Below, piece after piece: positions 10,216-22,214 of a DNA stretch of 64,000 bases. Both the position numbers and the translations under genes were made by a program. Location: assembly GCF_003171515.1 (NCBI RefSeq), contig NC_089396.1:1922001-1986000 (forward strand), written 5' to 3'. Every line of letters starts with the position of its first letter. The first letter of the stretch is position 1. Source of the DNA: Pyrenophora tritici-repentis (lineage: Eukaryota; Ascomycota; Dothideomycetes; Pleosporales; Pleosporaceae). The notes beneath the pieces were generated by a model. It did not search any database, had not been told where the DNA came from, and saw only the letters and a list, made by a program, of their open reading frames with translations.

Positions 10216-12321
10216 ATGCCATCGTCAAAGACCCCTCAAAAGCACCGACTCTTCTTCATTCGCCCCGCCAATCGCAAAGCTCCAAAGCAAAAGCGCTCTG
10301 CAGGCTACAACACCTACCTCTGTGAACCCTCATGGTGCACTCCTCATAATACATCCCAACACAACCGCGCTGCCATGAGCGCCATAACACCACAGTCCTA
10401 CGTCGATGATGGCGCATCATTCACCAAACGCACACCCCATGGCCTGTCCAAACACCACGTCGCGAAATGGATCTCCAGCGGCTCAGACACGTCTGGGTAT
10501 ACGGGAAGCTTCATCGATGATGGCGCAGACATGCAGTTCCGTGATGATGCAACGCCTGGGTTTGGGACAATTGACAAGCGCTTCTACAAGCAGAAGAAGC
10601 CTCAGGAGCCCAAGTTTGGCTACGAGAAGATATGGAACGAACATGTACAGAAAGCCGTCACTGGGGATGTGCAGCGCAACTTGAACAAGGTCCGAGGGCT
10701 GGGTGGTATACAGGTCAAGAAGAGACACGATGGCCGCGGTGGAGATGGACATGGGAACGAGAGAGGGAAAAAGAAGGAGGAGAGCATCACTGTGCCTGCG
10801 CCGCCTCAATGGGCGACATTCGTGATTAGGGCGGATGACGGACGTGTTATTGTCGTGGATAAGGACGGAGATTTTGATTCTGGACCTCCAGCGGAAGCTG
10901 AAATTGAGCGACCGAAGCCTTGGGTTAAAGCTGCGTCTACCGTCGTACCGCCATCTTCTACTGGGATGTCGGCTCCATCATCTCCACCAAAGCATCGAGT
11001 ATTTGGTAGTACGTCAAAAGGCCATACGAAAGACCGACCGGACAAGCAAAGCAAGACAAAGAAGTACAAGAAATCGCAAACCACCCCGCCAAAGATCCTC
11101 ACACCCATCCCTGAATCTGAGTACGAAGATGGATATGTGTCGGCCACTGAACTCATCGGCTCACCTACCAACTTCCTCATGACAGGGGGTGCGAGCGGCT
11201 GGCTTTCAAGGGGAGGTACATACATATCCTCTCCGGCTGTGTCTGTGAGTGATGGGTATGGGCATATCAGTCCCGAATCAAAGGGCAGGAATGTGAGAGA
11301 CGGCTACAGGTATGTGCGCCCAAATGCATATGGGAAAATGGGGAGTGGCACATACGGGTATGAACAAATATCAACCGATGGAATGAGCAAGACAACGTCA
11401 GACCGATCGTGGAACGGTGGACAACTCGAGAATGCATGGGAAGACCAAAAAGCGAGCCATGCGTATGGCAGCGAGCGATCACACCAACACAGCTCGAATG
11501 GAAAGTGGCGAGACGAGAAGACAAGAATTGATGATAGTTCAATGAAGAGCCACTCCACCTACAAACCACCTACCGTTGAAGACGCACCCGACACTGCGTC
11601 GGAAGGCAACGCTGCCGCAGGCTGGGGAAGAGGCGGTAAAAAGAGTGGCAGTGTTCAAAGCTCACTCAACACCGAGAAACTCAACGAGTCGGCGTGGAAC
11701 GTGCCTCATCCCCACACCTGGGCAATGGACGGGAAGCCACCTAGTGAACAAAGCTGGGACAGCAGACCCAAAGCCGCCGACAACCCTAGTTGGACCGGTA
11801 TCCAGCCTCGTGCCTTTCCTCACCAGCCTGCCAATAGTCCAATTATAAGCCCGGTGAGCAGCGAGGCGACTTGGGATGGATTTGAGCGGTTGAAAACGCT
11901 TAGTGATGTCAGTGTCGTGGGTTCAGGGAGTGGACGCGAGTCACAGGGTGGTGGAAATTGGAGCCAGAGATCGAGCCGCCCGCCATCTGAACACGAAAGC
12001 CGATCAAGCCACAGAAACAGTGCAAAATGGGAAGCCGATCAAGCAGGATGGGCAGGAAGTCAAACTAGCAAAAGGAGTCAACCAAAAAGCCACAGAAGCA
12101 AAGAATGGTCCGGCAATCAAGCTGAGAGCTGGAGCGACCATAAAGTTACCACTGGCGTTGATGGAGGCTGGGACGCCAATGGTGAGACAGAGTATGCGAA
12201 TGGCTTCGACGAGGAAAACGATACTTATTTGAACGAGAATTGGGGCGGAATTCCGGTGCGTGTAGGGGGTCGGGCGCGGAGCGGGAGTCCGAGAAAGCAT
12301 GTCGTGCAGGGCTGGGATTAG
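10216..12321 (+). CDS. conserved-looking disordered protein of unknown function
   Basis: The frame is open from 10063 to 12321. Candidate starts are Met 10063, 10216 (701 residues) and 10375 (648 residues, MSAITPQSYVDDGASF). I chose 10216 because it follows a TATA box at a plausible distance; 10375 is nearly as good. The N-terminal third has ordered-looking segments (FIDDGADMQFRDDATPGFG, KFGYEKIWNEHVQKAVTGD, PQWATFVIRADDGRVIVVDKDGD). The rest is rich in Ser, Gly, Trp, Asn and charged residues, with repeated short W-containing units (SWN, AWE, SWD, GWD), and looks disordered. No domain, signal peptide or membrane segment is seen. I do not recognise it. Confidence 0.6.
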   Translation: MPSSKTPQKHRLFFIRPANRKAPKQKRSAGYNTYLCEPSWCTPHNTSQHNRAAMSAITPQSYVDDGASFTKRTPHGLSKHHVAKWISSGSDTSGYTGSFIDDGADMQFRDDATPGFGTIDKRFYKQKKPQEPKFGYEKIWNEHVQKAVTGDVQRNLNKVRGLGGIQVKKRHDGRGGDGHGNERGKKKEESITVPAPPQWATFVIRADDGRVIVVDKDGDFDSGPPAEAEIERPKPWVKAASTVVPPSSTGMSAPSSPPKHRVFGSTSKGHTKDRPDKQSKTKKYKKSQTTPPKILTPIPESEYEDGYVSATELIGSPTNFLMTGGASGWLSRGGTYISSPAVSVSDGYGHISPESKGRNVRDGYRYVRPNAYGKMGSGTYGYEQISTDGMSKTTSDRSWNGGQLENAWEDQKASHAYGSERSHQHSSNGKWRDEKTRIDDSSMKSHSTYKPPTVEDAPDTASEGNAAAGWGRGGKKSGSVQSSLNTEKLNESAWNVPHPHTWAMDGKPPSEQSWDSRPKAADNPSWTGIQPRAFPHQPANSPIISPVSSEATWDGFERLKTLSDVSVVGSGSGRESQGGGNWSQRSSRPPSEHESRSSHRNSAKWEADQAGWAGSQTSKRSQPKSHRSKEWSGNQAESWSDHKVTTGVDGGWDANGETEYANGFDEENDTYLNENWGGIPVRVGGRARSGSPRKHVVQGWD

Positions 12322-13401
12322 AGTTTGAAGGTGGGGAGTGCGATGATGACACTGGCAAGAAGAGAAAAGAAGCAGAGAAAAGGAAGGAAAAAGAAAAGGA
12401 CGGGTCATGCGAACGACTGTCGCGTGGGCTTGCTCCGATCAGACACATGGAGAGGAGTGCGATACTTGAGGTGCATATGAAGTTATGCGAGTCCTAGCAG
12501 CGCTACAGCAATCAAACTGCAGTGGAGAAAGCAACAGGTACATGACAAGCTGTGATGCATCAACCTCACGTATATGCCGCCTCGTCGCGGTCGCCAAAGG
12601 GAAGATGCGTGCATATATATGCGCGTCGAAACACGACGGCCAGCATCGTGGTACTGGGAGGCTGAGCCGAGCCCAAACTAGCGAATTAACCAACCACCTA
12701 TGACATAGCTGTCTCACTCCAAACGGTGCTTCTGCACGTACTAAAGTCTCAGCGCAGCGGCGGGGCCCAGGATACGCGCAGCGGAAAGTAGGTATAGGCA
12801 CCGAGTTCACGTCGACGTCGCGAGCGCGCGACCGCGTTCTCGTGGCGCAATTCATGCACTACCACGGGCCTTGGGCGCTTCCCAGCCAGTTAATTCAACT
12901 TAATTGCATGGCTCGAGTCCGTCCCAAAGGTTAGAGCTTGTAATTCCGCTGGGTTTCGGGAGTTTCGGAGTGGTATCCTTGCGTCGGTGGAGAAGGCTGG
13001 ACGCGCGCAAGTGCCCCTAGATGCGTGAAGTACACGCTAGGTTCATTGGGCCTACGCGTTGCAGGTGCTTAAGTTACGGATTACAGCTACCTTCTCCTAC
13101 CTCCTCCTTCTTGCTCCAGATTCTTGGTTGTGCATTTACGTTCTCTATCGTCGACCATTATCTCTTGAAAAGTTGTCAGAGCGCTACAAGGCCTTTGTTT
13201 TTGTTTTGCTCCGCGGGCTTTGGGCTGAAACGGGATACGTCGAGTTCACAACCCCACCTTTCCTCCCGTCACCTCCACCACTCTACCACTCTACCACTTT
13301 CACATCGCGAACTCGACTTGGACAATAGGTCTTACGAGTCGATACCTTCCCTTCTACACTACATCACAATCTTTAGCACCGCGTTCGCAACCGTTTCTAT
13401 C
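12322..13401. other. intergenic region with C/T-rich leader
   Basis: No credible gene. Several open frames overlap on both strands without domains or splice support. Near 13275-13298 a CTACCACT unit repeats about three times within a pyrimidine-rich stretch, probably the 5' leader of the next gene. Confidence 0.4.
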
Positions 13402-14619
13402 ATGGCCACCATCACGCGTCAGCCGTTCGGCGAGATTGGCTCCTCTCGCCTGCAGGTACTCCAAAGCGCGAAGAACAGGCAGAATGGTAAATAGCTTCAA
13501 ATCCACATGCATATGCATTAGCTAAACGCGTGTTATGTAGCCATTACCAACTTTGCGTCCCCTTCGAGCTTGAAGTCAGTTGTCACTCCATCTACGGGCA
13601 AGCGTCAACGCGCGCCCGAGATCTTCGAAGATGCCGATTCCGAGAATGTGGACCCCATCGCCTCCACCCCGACCAAAAGATCCAAGACGGCCAGCAGCCA
13701 CGATGCCGGATTCGTGAAGCCATCCAAGTTTTCAATCTTCACCTCCCCCGTCAAGCCCAGCGTCAGCCACAGTGCTACGCCATCCGTCCCGTCTTCTCGA
13801 AAAGCACTATCATCGCCCAATACGGCAAAGTCGACGCCCATCACCAACAGCCGTGGTTCACCAAAGAACAAGCGTCTCCATGCAATTTCCAAGCGACGCG
13901 CCTCCAGCTCGCCATTTCGTCGCGTCGACCCTCCTTCCTTCTCACAGAGCAGCCCCAGCCTGCCCTTTTCCATCGACGCGGCACTCAGCGGCTCAATCTC
14001 AACCTACACGCCCAAGGCTCCCACCGTAGCAGCCACGCCTGTCTCGGCACCCGCCCCACAAATCAGCGCTCTCGACGAGACCATGCCTAAAGGATGGTTC
14101 TTCGAGATCCACGAGGATACCCCTGAGCAGGAGGCCGCAAACCTGATGGAGCACTCCGCCTCTGTGCTTGACATCAGCTCCGAAGACGACGCCGAGACCA
14201 AGAACCGCAACGAGGACCGTGGCAAGGAGAACATTCCCCCCCCAGACTTCCTCGCTTCCCAGCCCCGCAACCAGGTGTCTGCCCTCGATGACGGATACGA
14301 GACTGAGATCCTTGCCGATGTGCCCGTCAAGCGTCTTCGTCTGCGCAAGCTGGTACAGGATGCTATGGATGAGGACCGCAAGCCGCTGGGTGATCTTGCC
14401 CCGGCCGAATTCTACGGCGAGGGCTGCGACGCCACCTCCTACGTCACCGTCGATGCTGGGATCGAGAAGCCGTCGAGCTTGTCAAGGGAGATTGGTGTCG
14501 ACTCTGCACCTGTTGAGGAGAAGAAGAAGAAGAGCAAGAAGAGCAACTCTGAGGGCCCTGCCGCTGTCTCAAGGAAAGAACAAAAGGTCGAGCGTCCAAC
14601 ACAGCAAGTCGCCGTCTAA
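13402..14619 (+). CDS. disordered protein with KEN-box and D-box-like motifs, unknown function
   Basis: Two exons, 13402-13486 and 13541-14619, with a 54-bp intron (GTAAAT...TGTAG, branch GCTAAAC) give 387 residues. The start MATITRQPFGEIG and a later RKPLGDLAPAEFYG share a short x-P-x-G-[DE]-[IL] pattern. The protein is rich in Ser, Pro and basic residues, with many SP/TP sites, and ends in a lysine cluster (KKKKSKK). KEN (codons at 14224-14232) lies in GKENIPPP, and RKPL fits a minimal destruction box. These motifs suggest a nuclear, cell-cycle-degraded protein. No catalytic domain is visible and I cannot name the family. Confidence 0.7.
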
Positions 14620-15392
14620 GTCAGCCGTTCTTTCCTTTCTTCTCTTCTTCTTCACACCCTTTATCACACGTTCTTCCACCGGCGCGGCGTTCTTGGATAT
14701 CCAACTTCATCCACATTTTTGCATTTGGCGTTTTCTTCTCGGGCGCAGGATATCCCTGGTTGGAAATCGGCGTTTTCTGCTCTTCATCTGTCTGTCACAC
14801 CCTTTTGTAATGAGAACACGCGTGTATGAGTAATAGTTACTTCACACGGCCGTTTATTTGTCGCTCAACGACGACGCATGATATGAAATCAAAATATATA
14901 GCTATGTATACGAGGTTGCGCGATTAGTTTAGCAAAATATCAATATCATTATCATCCATATTGCTGTTACTCTGTGCATGTGATTCAAGGGGGTGAAGCA
15001 GTGCAAGGCTTGGTTCGTAGCAAAGGTAGAGAGAAATACGGTGTTTGGATTTAAGAAAGCAAAGGATATCACACTCCTCCACCCGATTTTGATGTAGACG
15101 CCTTGAACACGCTCATTTCACATTCCACCATTCAAACCTAGCCACGGTTACGTACAGCCAGTCAGCCAAAACAAATATGAGGGGATAGACTCAAAAGCCC
15201 CAACCCACTCTCTTAACAAGGCGACTCAGAACACGAAACCCAACCGCCGCCACAACTGTAGAAATCGATTGGGTAAGGATCCAACGAATATGTCTGCTGG
15301 ACGCCTTGTCTGATCCGCTGCCTGTTATCACACAAGGACCCATTAGCCCACGTCAAGAGAATGGGCATAGATAAATAGAGGGGAAAAAGAGC
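14620..15392. other. convergent 3' intergenic region
   Basis: Shared downstream region of two convergent genes. It is A/T-richer than its surroundings and holds no recognised gene. Confidence 0.4.
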
Positions 15393-16950
15393 TCAATCCG
15401 AGACCTCTCCATGATTAACAGTCTTCTTGAGCGGCTCCACGAGTTTACGCGAGGGGCGGAAGATTTGAAGTTGGTTATCTTCTGCCGCGCCCATCATGAG
15501 CCAGGGGTCGTTCTTGTTCCAGTCAAAGTCGCAGATGCGGTTTGTGAAGCCGCCGTGCATGAAGAGTCTGGTGGAAAGTTGTTAGTAAAGAACGAACATA
15601 TGGGGGTTCGGTGAAGGAAGGGGTGACTTACAGCTCGGGAGGACCATCTTCTGCCTCCTCGTCCGACTGTTCTGACCCTATCTTGCTGAGATCCCACAGG
15701 CAAATGCGGCGGTCGTAGCTGGAGCTGGCGAGGATGGCGGCGTCTTGTGGGTGCCATTGGAGACCGATGACGTCTGCGCGGTGGCTTTGGAGGCTATGTA
15801 GCTTCTTGTCGAAGTTTCGTAGGTCCCAGATGCCGACGGTTTTGTCTGCGGAACCTGTTGCGAATGTCGCCTCGAATTCTGGGTGGAAGGAGATGCAGTT
15901 GACAGCGTCCTCGTGAGCTTCCTTCCTGTATAATGCCTTTTTGTACGTCTCCATGCGCGTGTCGAGGATTTGCCAGGTGAGGTCGTCGGATGCGGTGCCG
16001 ATGAGGTGGCTGTGGATGGGGTGGTATTGGACGTCGTTTACGGTGGCGCTGTGGACGTTGTACGTTGCTGTTGGGCTGATGGTCTTGTTGCTCTTGGAGA
16101 AGCCGGACTTGATGTCCCATGTCTTGACCGTCGTGTCCTCGTTACCAGTCACCAGGTGGCCCTCCTTCAAGGGACTCCAGCTTAGTCCAAAGCCCTCCTT
16201 GCTGTGTCCTACGAGCTCCGCTTCGAACTTGACGGTGTCGTCCTTGGGCTGCAGTGGGTGCTTGGTGCGGTCGAAAACGAGCACCTTGCCGTCTACGCAA
16301 AGAGACGCTATTATGTCGGGGTTCTGTGGTTGGTATCGCGCCTTGTTGACCTCGCCGGGGTGGTTGATCTTTTGCACAATCTTGAAGTCAAAAGGCTTCT
16401 TTGCATTGCCATAGCCGCCAATCTCCCCCCGCTCCTCGTTGAGCTCTGACAAGTCGGGAACGCGGAAGTCGGGAATCTCGCAGTGGGCGATTTGAAGGTA
16501 ATTCTGCGCCTGGTTCGAGGTGTGGGTGCCGAGGATGATGCGGTGCTGGCTCATGTTGGTGCCTTCTACAGGCTTCTTGTCGGGTAGCCATTGTGTGGTG
16601 AGGGTTGGCCACTCGAGTGCGCGTCCGTAGAGCATATCATAGAGAAAAACGCTATTCTTCTTCCATATCTTGTACTCTTCGTTGATAATCTTCTGCTCGA
16701 CCTGCTCTTGGTCGTCCATCTCGCGCGAGTCGAGAGCGTCTGATAACGGCATGTCAGTATTGGATTTTTCTTATTTTTAGGCAGTTGTTGTAGTTCAAAG
16801 AGTGACACCGAGTCTTGCGCAGGGCCCAAAGAGACCTGCGACAGCTCCGTTGGTGCTGTATGCAACATGAAGCTTGGGTACCGGTGGTCGGAGCAATGCT
16901 GCGAGTATTTTTACAAGGAAGTTTGACTTACCGCTCATGGTTTCGTCCAT
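15393..16950 (-). CDS. HAT2: RBBP4/HAT2-type WD40 histone-binding protein
   Basis: Three exons on the minus strand: 16932-16950, 15632-16739 and 15393-15567, giving 433 residues. The first exon is 19 bases (MDETMS) and is joined through a 192-bp intron; the second intron is 64 bp. The N-terminal segment IINEEYKIWKKNSVFLYDM is the histone-H4-binding helix of the RbAp46/48-Msi1 family, followed by EWPTLTTQW and about six WD40 repeats (LSWSPLKEGHLVTGNEDTTVKTWD, ATGSADKTVGIWDLRN, ILASSSYDRRICLWDL) and the acidic loop GSEQSDEEAEDGPPEL. Family members work in the HAT1 acetyltransferase, CAF-1 and Rpd3/PRC2 complexes; which complex this one serves is not resolved, so the symbol is the closest label. 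It is divergent from XRN1. Confidence 0.88.
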
Positions 16951-17364
16951 TTGAATGTGTAGTACGACTTGACAAGATTTGGCGAAGTAAAGGTGTATGC
17001 TACGTGCGCGGCGTTTGCTGGGGAAAGCGTCAGAGCACGACGCGCTTCTAAAGATCGCGTTCAGACTAACGGGCATGGGTCGATCAACTAGCGCCCCACT
17101 TGCTTGGCAGCCTTGCCTGTGTGTATATCCATTGCCTTCGCCATCGGAATTGGACCTCTTTGAAGACCCCAGCGTCGAGAACAACTACCCCATACTCTCC
17201 AGCGCCCCTCGCTCACAGCGCTTTTGCGCGCCCTTCTTTCTCTCATCATCTTCCTCCCTTTCGCCCGCTTTGCGACCGCCACCACCCCACCAAATACATA
17301 CCTACAAGGCGCAATTGTCGCCTCACCACTTATCCTCCGCTATTACTAGACAGTAGTAGCAACC
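16951..17364. other. divergent promoter region HAT2-type/XRN1
   Basis: About 410 bp between two divergently transcribed housekeeping genes. The half next to XRN1 is pyrimidine-rich. No TATA box or other motif stands out. Confidence 0.4.
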
Positions 17365-20300
17365 ATGGGTGTCCCCAAATTCTTTCGATGGATGTCCGAG
17401 AGGTATCCAGGCATCTCACAGCTCATTGCGGAAAACCGAATTCCCGAGTTTGATTGTTTATACGCAAGTCCTTTGGATCGCATTCGATGGAAATCACTAA
17501 CAGCAACAGTTGGACATGAACGGTATTATCCACAACTGCACCCATAACGACTCCGATAGCGTCACGGCCCGCAAGTCGGAGGACCAGATGTTTATTTCCA
17601 TCTTCAACTACATTGAGCATTTGTTTGGCAAGATCAAGCCCAAACAGCTCTTCTTCATGGCCATCGATGGTGTCGCCCCGCGCGCCAAGATGAACCAGCA
17701 GCGTGCGCGACGTTTCCGAACTGCTCTCGATACTGAAAAGGCTCGGGAGAAGGCTATCCGCGAAGGCGTCGAGATGCCCACCGAGGAAGCTTTTGACAGC
17801 AACTGCATCACACCGGGCACAGCCTTTATGGCGAAGCTCACACAGCAGCTCAAGTACTTCATCAACAAGAAGGTCTCCGAGGACATTGATTGGCAGGGTG
17901 TGGAAGTCGTCCTGTCAGGACACGAGGTCCCCGGAGAGGGCGAGCACAAGGTAATGGAGTACATCCGTCAGGCGAAGGCGCAGCCGGGGTACGACCCGAA
18001 CCGTCGCCACTGCTTGTACGGCCTTGATGCCGACCTGATCATGTTGGGTTTGCTCAGCCATGACCCCCACTTCAGTTTGTTGCGAGAAGAGGTGACATTT
18101 GGCCGCCAGAGCCAGACCAAGTCCAAAGAGTTGGAGCATCAGAACTTCTATCTCATGCATCTCTGCATTGTTCGAGAATATCTGGAACTCGAGTTCCAAG
18201 AACTGGAAGAGCCTGGCGCTCTTAGCTTTCCATTTGATATGGAGCGTGTCATTGACGATTTCATTCTCATGGCTTTCTTTGTTGGTAACGATTTCCTTCC
18301 AAACCTTCCGCATTTGCATATTAACGAGGGCGCGTTGGCTCTCATGTTCAACGTCTACAAGACAGTTCTACCCAAGGGTAAAGGCTACATCAACGAGGAG
18401 GGTGTCATCAACATGGAGCGTTTGGCGATATTATTGGATGAACTCGCAAATATCGAATACCGCCATTTTGAATCCGAAAACTCAGACGCCGCCTGGTTCA
18501 AGGGAAAGAGCCTTGGAAAAGAAGATGTAATGAAGAAGACGGCGAGACGAGGCACAGTTGTTATGACCACTCAACAGCAGGCTCTGTTCGCACAGGTCAA
18601 GAGCTGGCTGAATGACTACTTGGGGAAGAAAGAGCAGGGTCCTCTTGATTTTCCCGTCTCTCTCCGAGCAGAGGACCGGAAGTTTGTCCAGGAACTTGCC
18701 GAAAAGCTGCGTCTTCCATGGAAGACTGTTCAGAATGAAGATGGCGATCGTCATATCCAGGTCACGGCTCCGCCCAAGCTGGTGGAGGGTGACTCAGATG
18801 AGGAGGAGGACACAGACGACGAGTCCAAGAAAGCGATTGCACGCATTGTACAGAAATACGAACAGGCCAAGGTTGTTGATGTCTCACCTGAGGACGCTCA
18901 ATCGGAAATGCAGAAGAAGTACGATGAAAAGTTTGAAGCTTGGAAGAACGACTACTACAAGAGCAAGTTCGAGTGGGATCGCAGCAACGAAGAGGAGCTC
19001 CGCAAGCTAACTGAGAACTATGTGCAAGGACTACAATGGGTTCTCTATTACTACTACCGTGGAGTAGCGTCGTGGCCGTGGTACTACCAATATCACTACT
19101 CGCCCATGATCTCCGACGTTAAGCGGGGTTTGAAGGCAGACATCAACTTCAAACTGGGCCAACCATTCAAGCCTTTCCAGCAGTTGATGGGAGTCTTGCC
19201 TGATCGCAGTAAGAGCATTGTACCGAAAGCTTACTGGCCTCTTATGACGAACGAGGACTCGCCCATCATCGACTTCTATCCCCGTGACTTCACGTTGGAC
19301 ATGAACGGAAAGAAGCAGGATTGGGAGGCGGTCGTCAAGATTCCCTTTATTCAGGAAGACCGTTTGTTGAAGGCCATGGCTACGAAGGAACAAGATCTAA
19401 CACCAGATGAGAAGGCCCGCAACTCATTCGGAGTCTCGCTGAAGTTCACCTACGCCAAGGATCTCGACTTCATCTACCAATCATCCCTGCCTGGTGTGTT
19501 CCCGGATCTACCACATTGCAAGTGCATCGAAAACATCTTCGACCTTCCTACTATGGACGGACTGGAGTACTACATTGGTCTTATGGACGGCGTCAAACTG
19601 GGAGCAGATGCATTGGCAGGCTTCCCCAGCTTGAAAGTTTTGCCGTTCCATGGAAAGCTCGAGTTTGCTGGCGTCAACGTGTTCAATCAAGATAGTCGGA
19701 ACGAGAGCATGGTTATTACGCTTCTGGATACCGAGCCGCGACAGCCAGTATCGCATGCAATAGGAAAACTTGGAAAAGCGGTTCATGTTGGCTACCCATT
19801 CCTCCACGAGGCAAAGGTAGTCAAGGTATCGGACGAGTTATTCGACTATGTCCTTCCTGAGGATGGTGTATCTGCGCCTGTTTCTATTCCCCATGGCCCA
19901 CAGGAAATCTCGAACTGGAAGAAGACGGCGAACCGCATCGAGAGCCAGTACAGCAAGCGCCTTGGTATCAACATTGGCGAAATCGAGTCACTTGTACATG
20001 TGGAAATGCTCAAAGGTCTTAGGAAGACTGATGAAGGCGCCACAATCAAGGAGTATGGTGAGGTTGCTGGGCTGCAGGTCGAGTATGCAACCCAATCAGT
20101 CGTCGATGAGGTTGTCAGCGCAGACCAACGCTTCCTGGAGAAGGCGGCATTGCCTATCGAGGAAGAATTTCCTGAAGGTGCTCGAGCTTTCTATCTTGGA
20201 GACTACGCCTACGGTCGCCCTCTGCAGGTTATGGGCCACGCAGACAACAAGGCTACTATCATGGTCGCCAAGCTTAAGAAACCCGAGCCAAACTTCGGAC

Positions 20301-21691
20301 GTGAGGTTGTCAGCATGGCCGAAAGGTCGACACCTTATGTACCATCATATGTTGTTGCTAGGCAGCTGAACATGCCGCCCCTAGCCTTGTCCAAGCTCAC
20401 TTCTTCCTTCAACGTCACCTCCAGCGGTCTCAAGCTCAATCTAGGCTTGAACCTCAAGTTTGAGGCGAAGAAGCTCAAGGTTCTGGGTTACTCTCGAAAG
20501 TCGCCCAACGGATGGGAATACAGTCAGAAGGCCATGGACCTCCTGGCCCAGTACATGATCAAGTTCCCTGAGTTCGTTGCTGCCATCATCAACAACCCGA
20601 CAGGCGATGGCTGGGAAGACACTGACTTCTACCCCGCCGAGATTGCGAAACAAAAGGTCAAGGAAATTGGAGCCTGGCTGAAAGAGGTCCAGACCAAGAG
20701 CTTTGAGAAAGTACCTTTGGACGCCGAGCAGCTCGACTCTGACACAGTCAAGCTGATTGAACAGGCGGCGGATGCAAACTTCCATCTCACTCAGGAGGTG
20801 GAGCCCAAGACTGTCTCAAAGGTGCCGCGTGTGGCTTTGCTCAAGCCTTCAGATGCAGAGCAGCGCCTAGGACACCAGAACTTCAGCATTGGCGACCGTA
20901 TTGTCTACGTCCAGGACTCTGGAAGGGTACCCATTGGATCATCGGGTACTGTGGTCGGAAAGACACGCACAGCACGTGTCCTGTTGCTGGATGTTGTTTT
21001 TGATGCGACTTTCATGAGCGGTACTTCTCTTGGTGATCGCTGCTCTCCGTTTAGAGGATCTACTGTGCCGGCAACTGCTGTTCTCAACATGACGGATCAG
21101 CAAGTCGTCCACTACTCTAGCGCTGCTGCTGCCAGGCGCGCGCAACAACCTCCCCAGTCATCATACACCATACCCCGCTTTGGTGCTCCCGGAGGTCCTC
21201 AACTGGTTCCTGCAGGTACGCCACCCCCTCTGCATGGCTCATACCGTGGAGCTTTCGGCGGTGCCAACGGACGTGGTGGAGGTATGGCTCCACGCCAGGC
21301 TCCACAAGGACAACAGACGCTACCAATCCATGGGGGCCCACCTCGCGGCGGTCGGGGCGGTTTCGCTCCCCGCGGAGGTCAAGCCAACGGCCATCAAAAT
21401 CAGGCTCCCAATGGGGCTAACCCTCGTGGTACTCTCCGTGGCGGCTCCAATGACTTTGTACCGCGCGGACGAGGAGGTGGCTTCAAAGGCCGAGGTGGCT
21501 TCACCGTCATCGACAACACCGATCCTACTGAGGGTGTCGTCCCCAACAACCCCAACTTCCAGCCACGCAACTATTCAAACGTACCCCCGCCGGCTAACTT
21601 GGATGGTGGACGTGGCAGAGGACGAGGCCGCGGTCGTGGAGGTCGTGGACGAGGAGGGTCCAGGGGCAGTGCGCCAGCTGCTGCACAGTAG
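17365..21691 (+). CDS. XRN1: 5'-3' exoribonuclease 1
   Basis: Two exons, 17365-17463 and 17510-21691, give 1426 residues. The 46-bp intron must use a GC donor (TAC|GCAAGT) with CAACAG; this produces PEFDCLY-LDMNGIIHNC with the catalytic Asp at residue 35. The other family acidic residues fall at the canonical yeast positions: Asp86 (MAIDGVAPRAK), Glu176/Glu178 (GEGEHK) and Asp206/Asp208 (YGLDADL). After the XRN N-terminal nuclease domain come the linker, the PAZ/KOW/SH3-like domains (IVYVQDSGRVPIGSSGTVVG) and a C-terminal tail from about residue 1260 rich in RGG/RG repeats and Gln/Pro. The length and SH3-like region favour cytoplasmic XRN1 over nuclear RAT1. It degrades decapped mRNA in the cytosol and P-bodies. 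Confidence 0.95.
17464..17509 (+). other. GC-AG intron in XRN1
   Basis: The donor is GCAAGT, a consensus donor except for C at position 2; CTAACAG precedes the acceptor. GT alternatives at 17456 and 17469 both shift the frame and destroy the LDMNG active-site motif. Confidence 0.8.
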
Positions 21692-22214
21692 ATGGAGTAT
21701 GCCAGGATTACTGTGACACATTCATCGTTCTGTAGAATCATGTATTTCCAGCGTGTGCGTGTTAGCGTGGCGTTACGGCGTTGAGCTTCATCATGGCATT
21801 AGGAAAGCATTTGGACGGTGCATGTAGAAAGTACGGGTAAGATAGACACGATTGGAGAGGATGGGAAGGTCACATGGCTGCGCAGTATTGATACCCACAT
21901 CAGGTTATCTGTAGCTACGATAATACAACTATCCTCTCATAATTTGCATTACGCTGGTGTCAAAGAAATATTTCGTGACTGTACTCCGAGTATGACTTGG
22001 ACTAGCGTCGATGTGGACCCTGGCGTGTCATAGGGCTGAGGTCCGATTCCCGTGCGGCAGCTCCAGATACGTGTTAGGACCTTGGGGGACCACCGAAAGC
22101 TACGTCTCCACAACTAGAGCTTCGCGCTCAACAGCCCACCTCTTTCTTTTACTCTGCTTCTTATAGCCCCTAGAATTCGCTATATAGAGCCTTGCGCTCC
22201 CCCTTGCTTTCAGG
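21692..22214. other. intergenic spacer
   Basis: Spacer between XRN1 and SPC3. No gene is seen. A T-arm-like string near 22040 does not fold into a tRNA. Confidence 0.4.

Noticed and set aside
15631..16120. Arg/His/Pro-rich open frames overlapping the WD40 gene
   Set aside because: They are out-of-frame shadows; the WD40 frame is unambiguous.
22030..22070. tRNA-like T-arm string (GGTCCGATTCCCG)
   Set aside because: No matching acceptor, D-arm or anticodon stem could be drawn around it.
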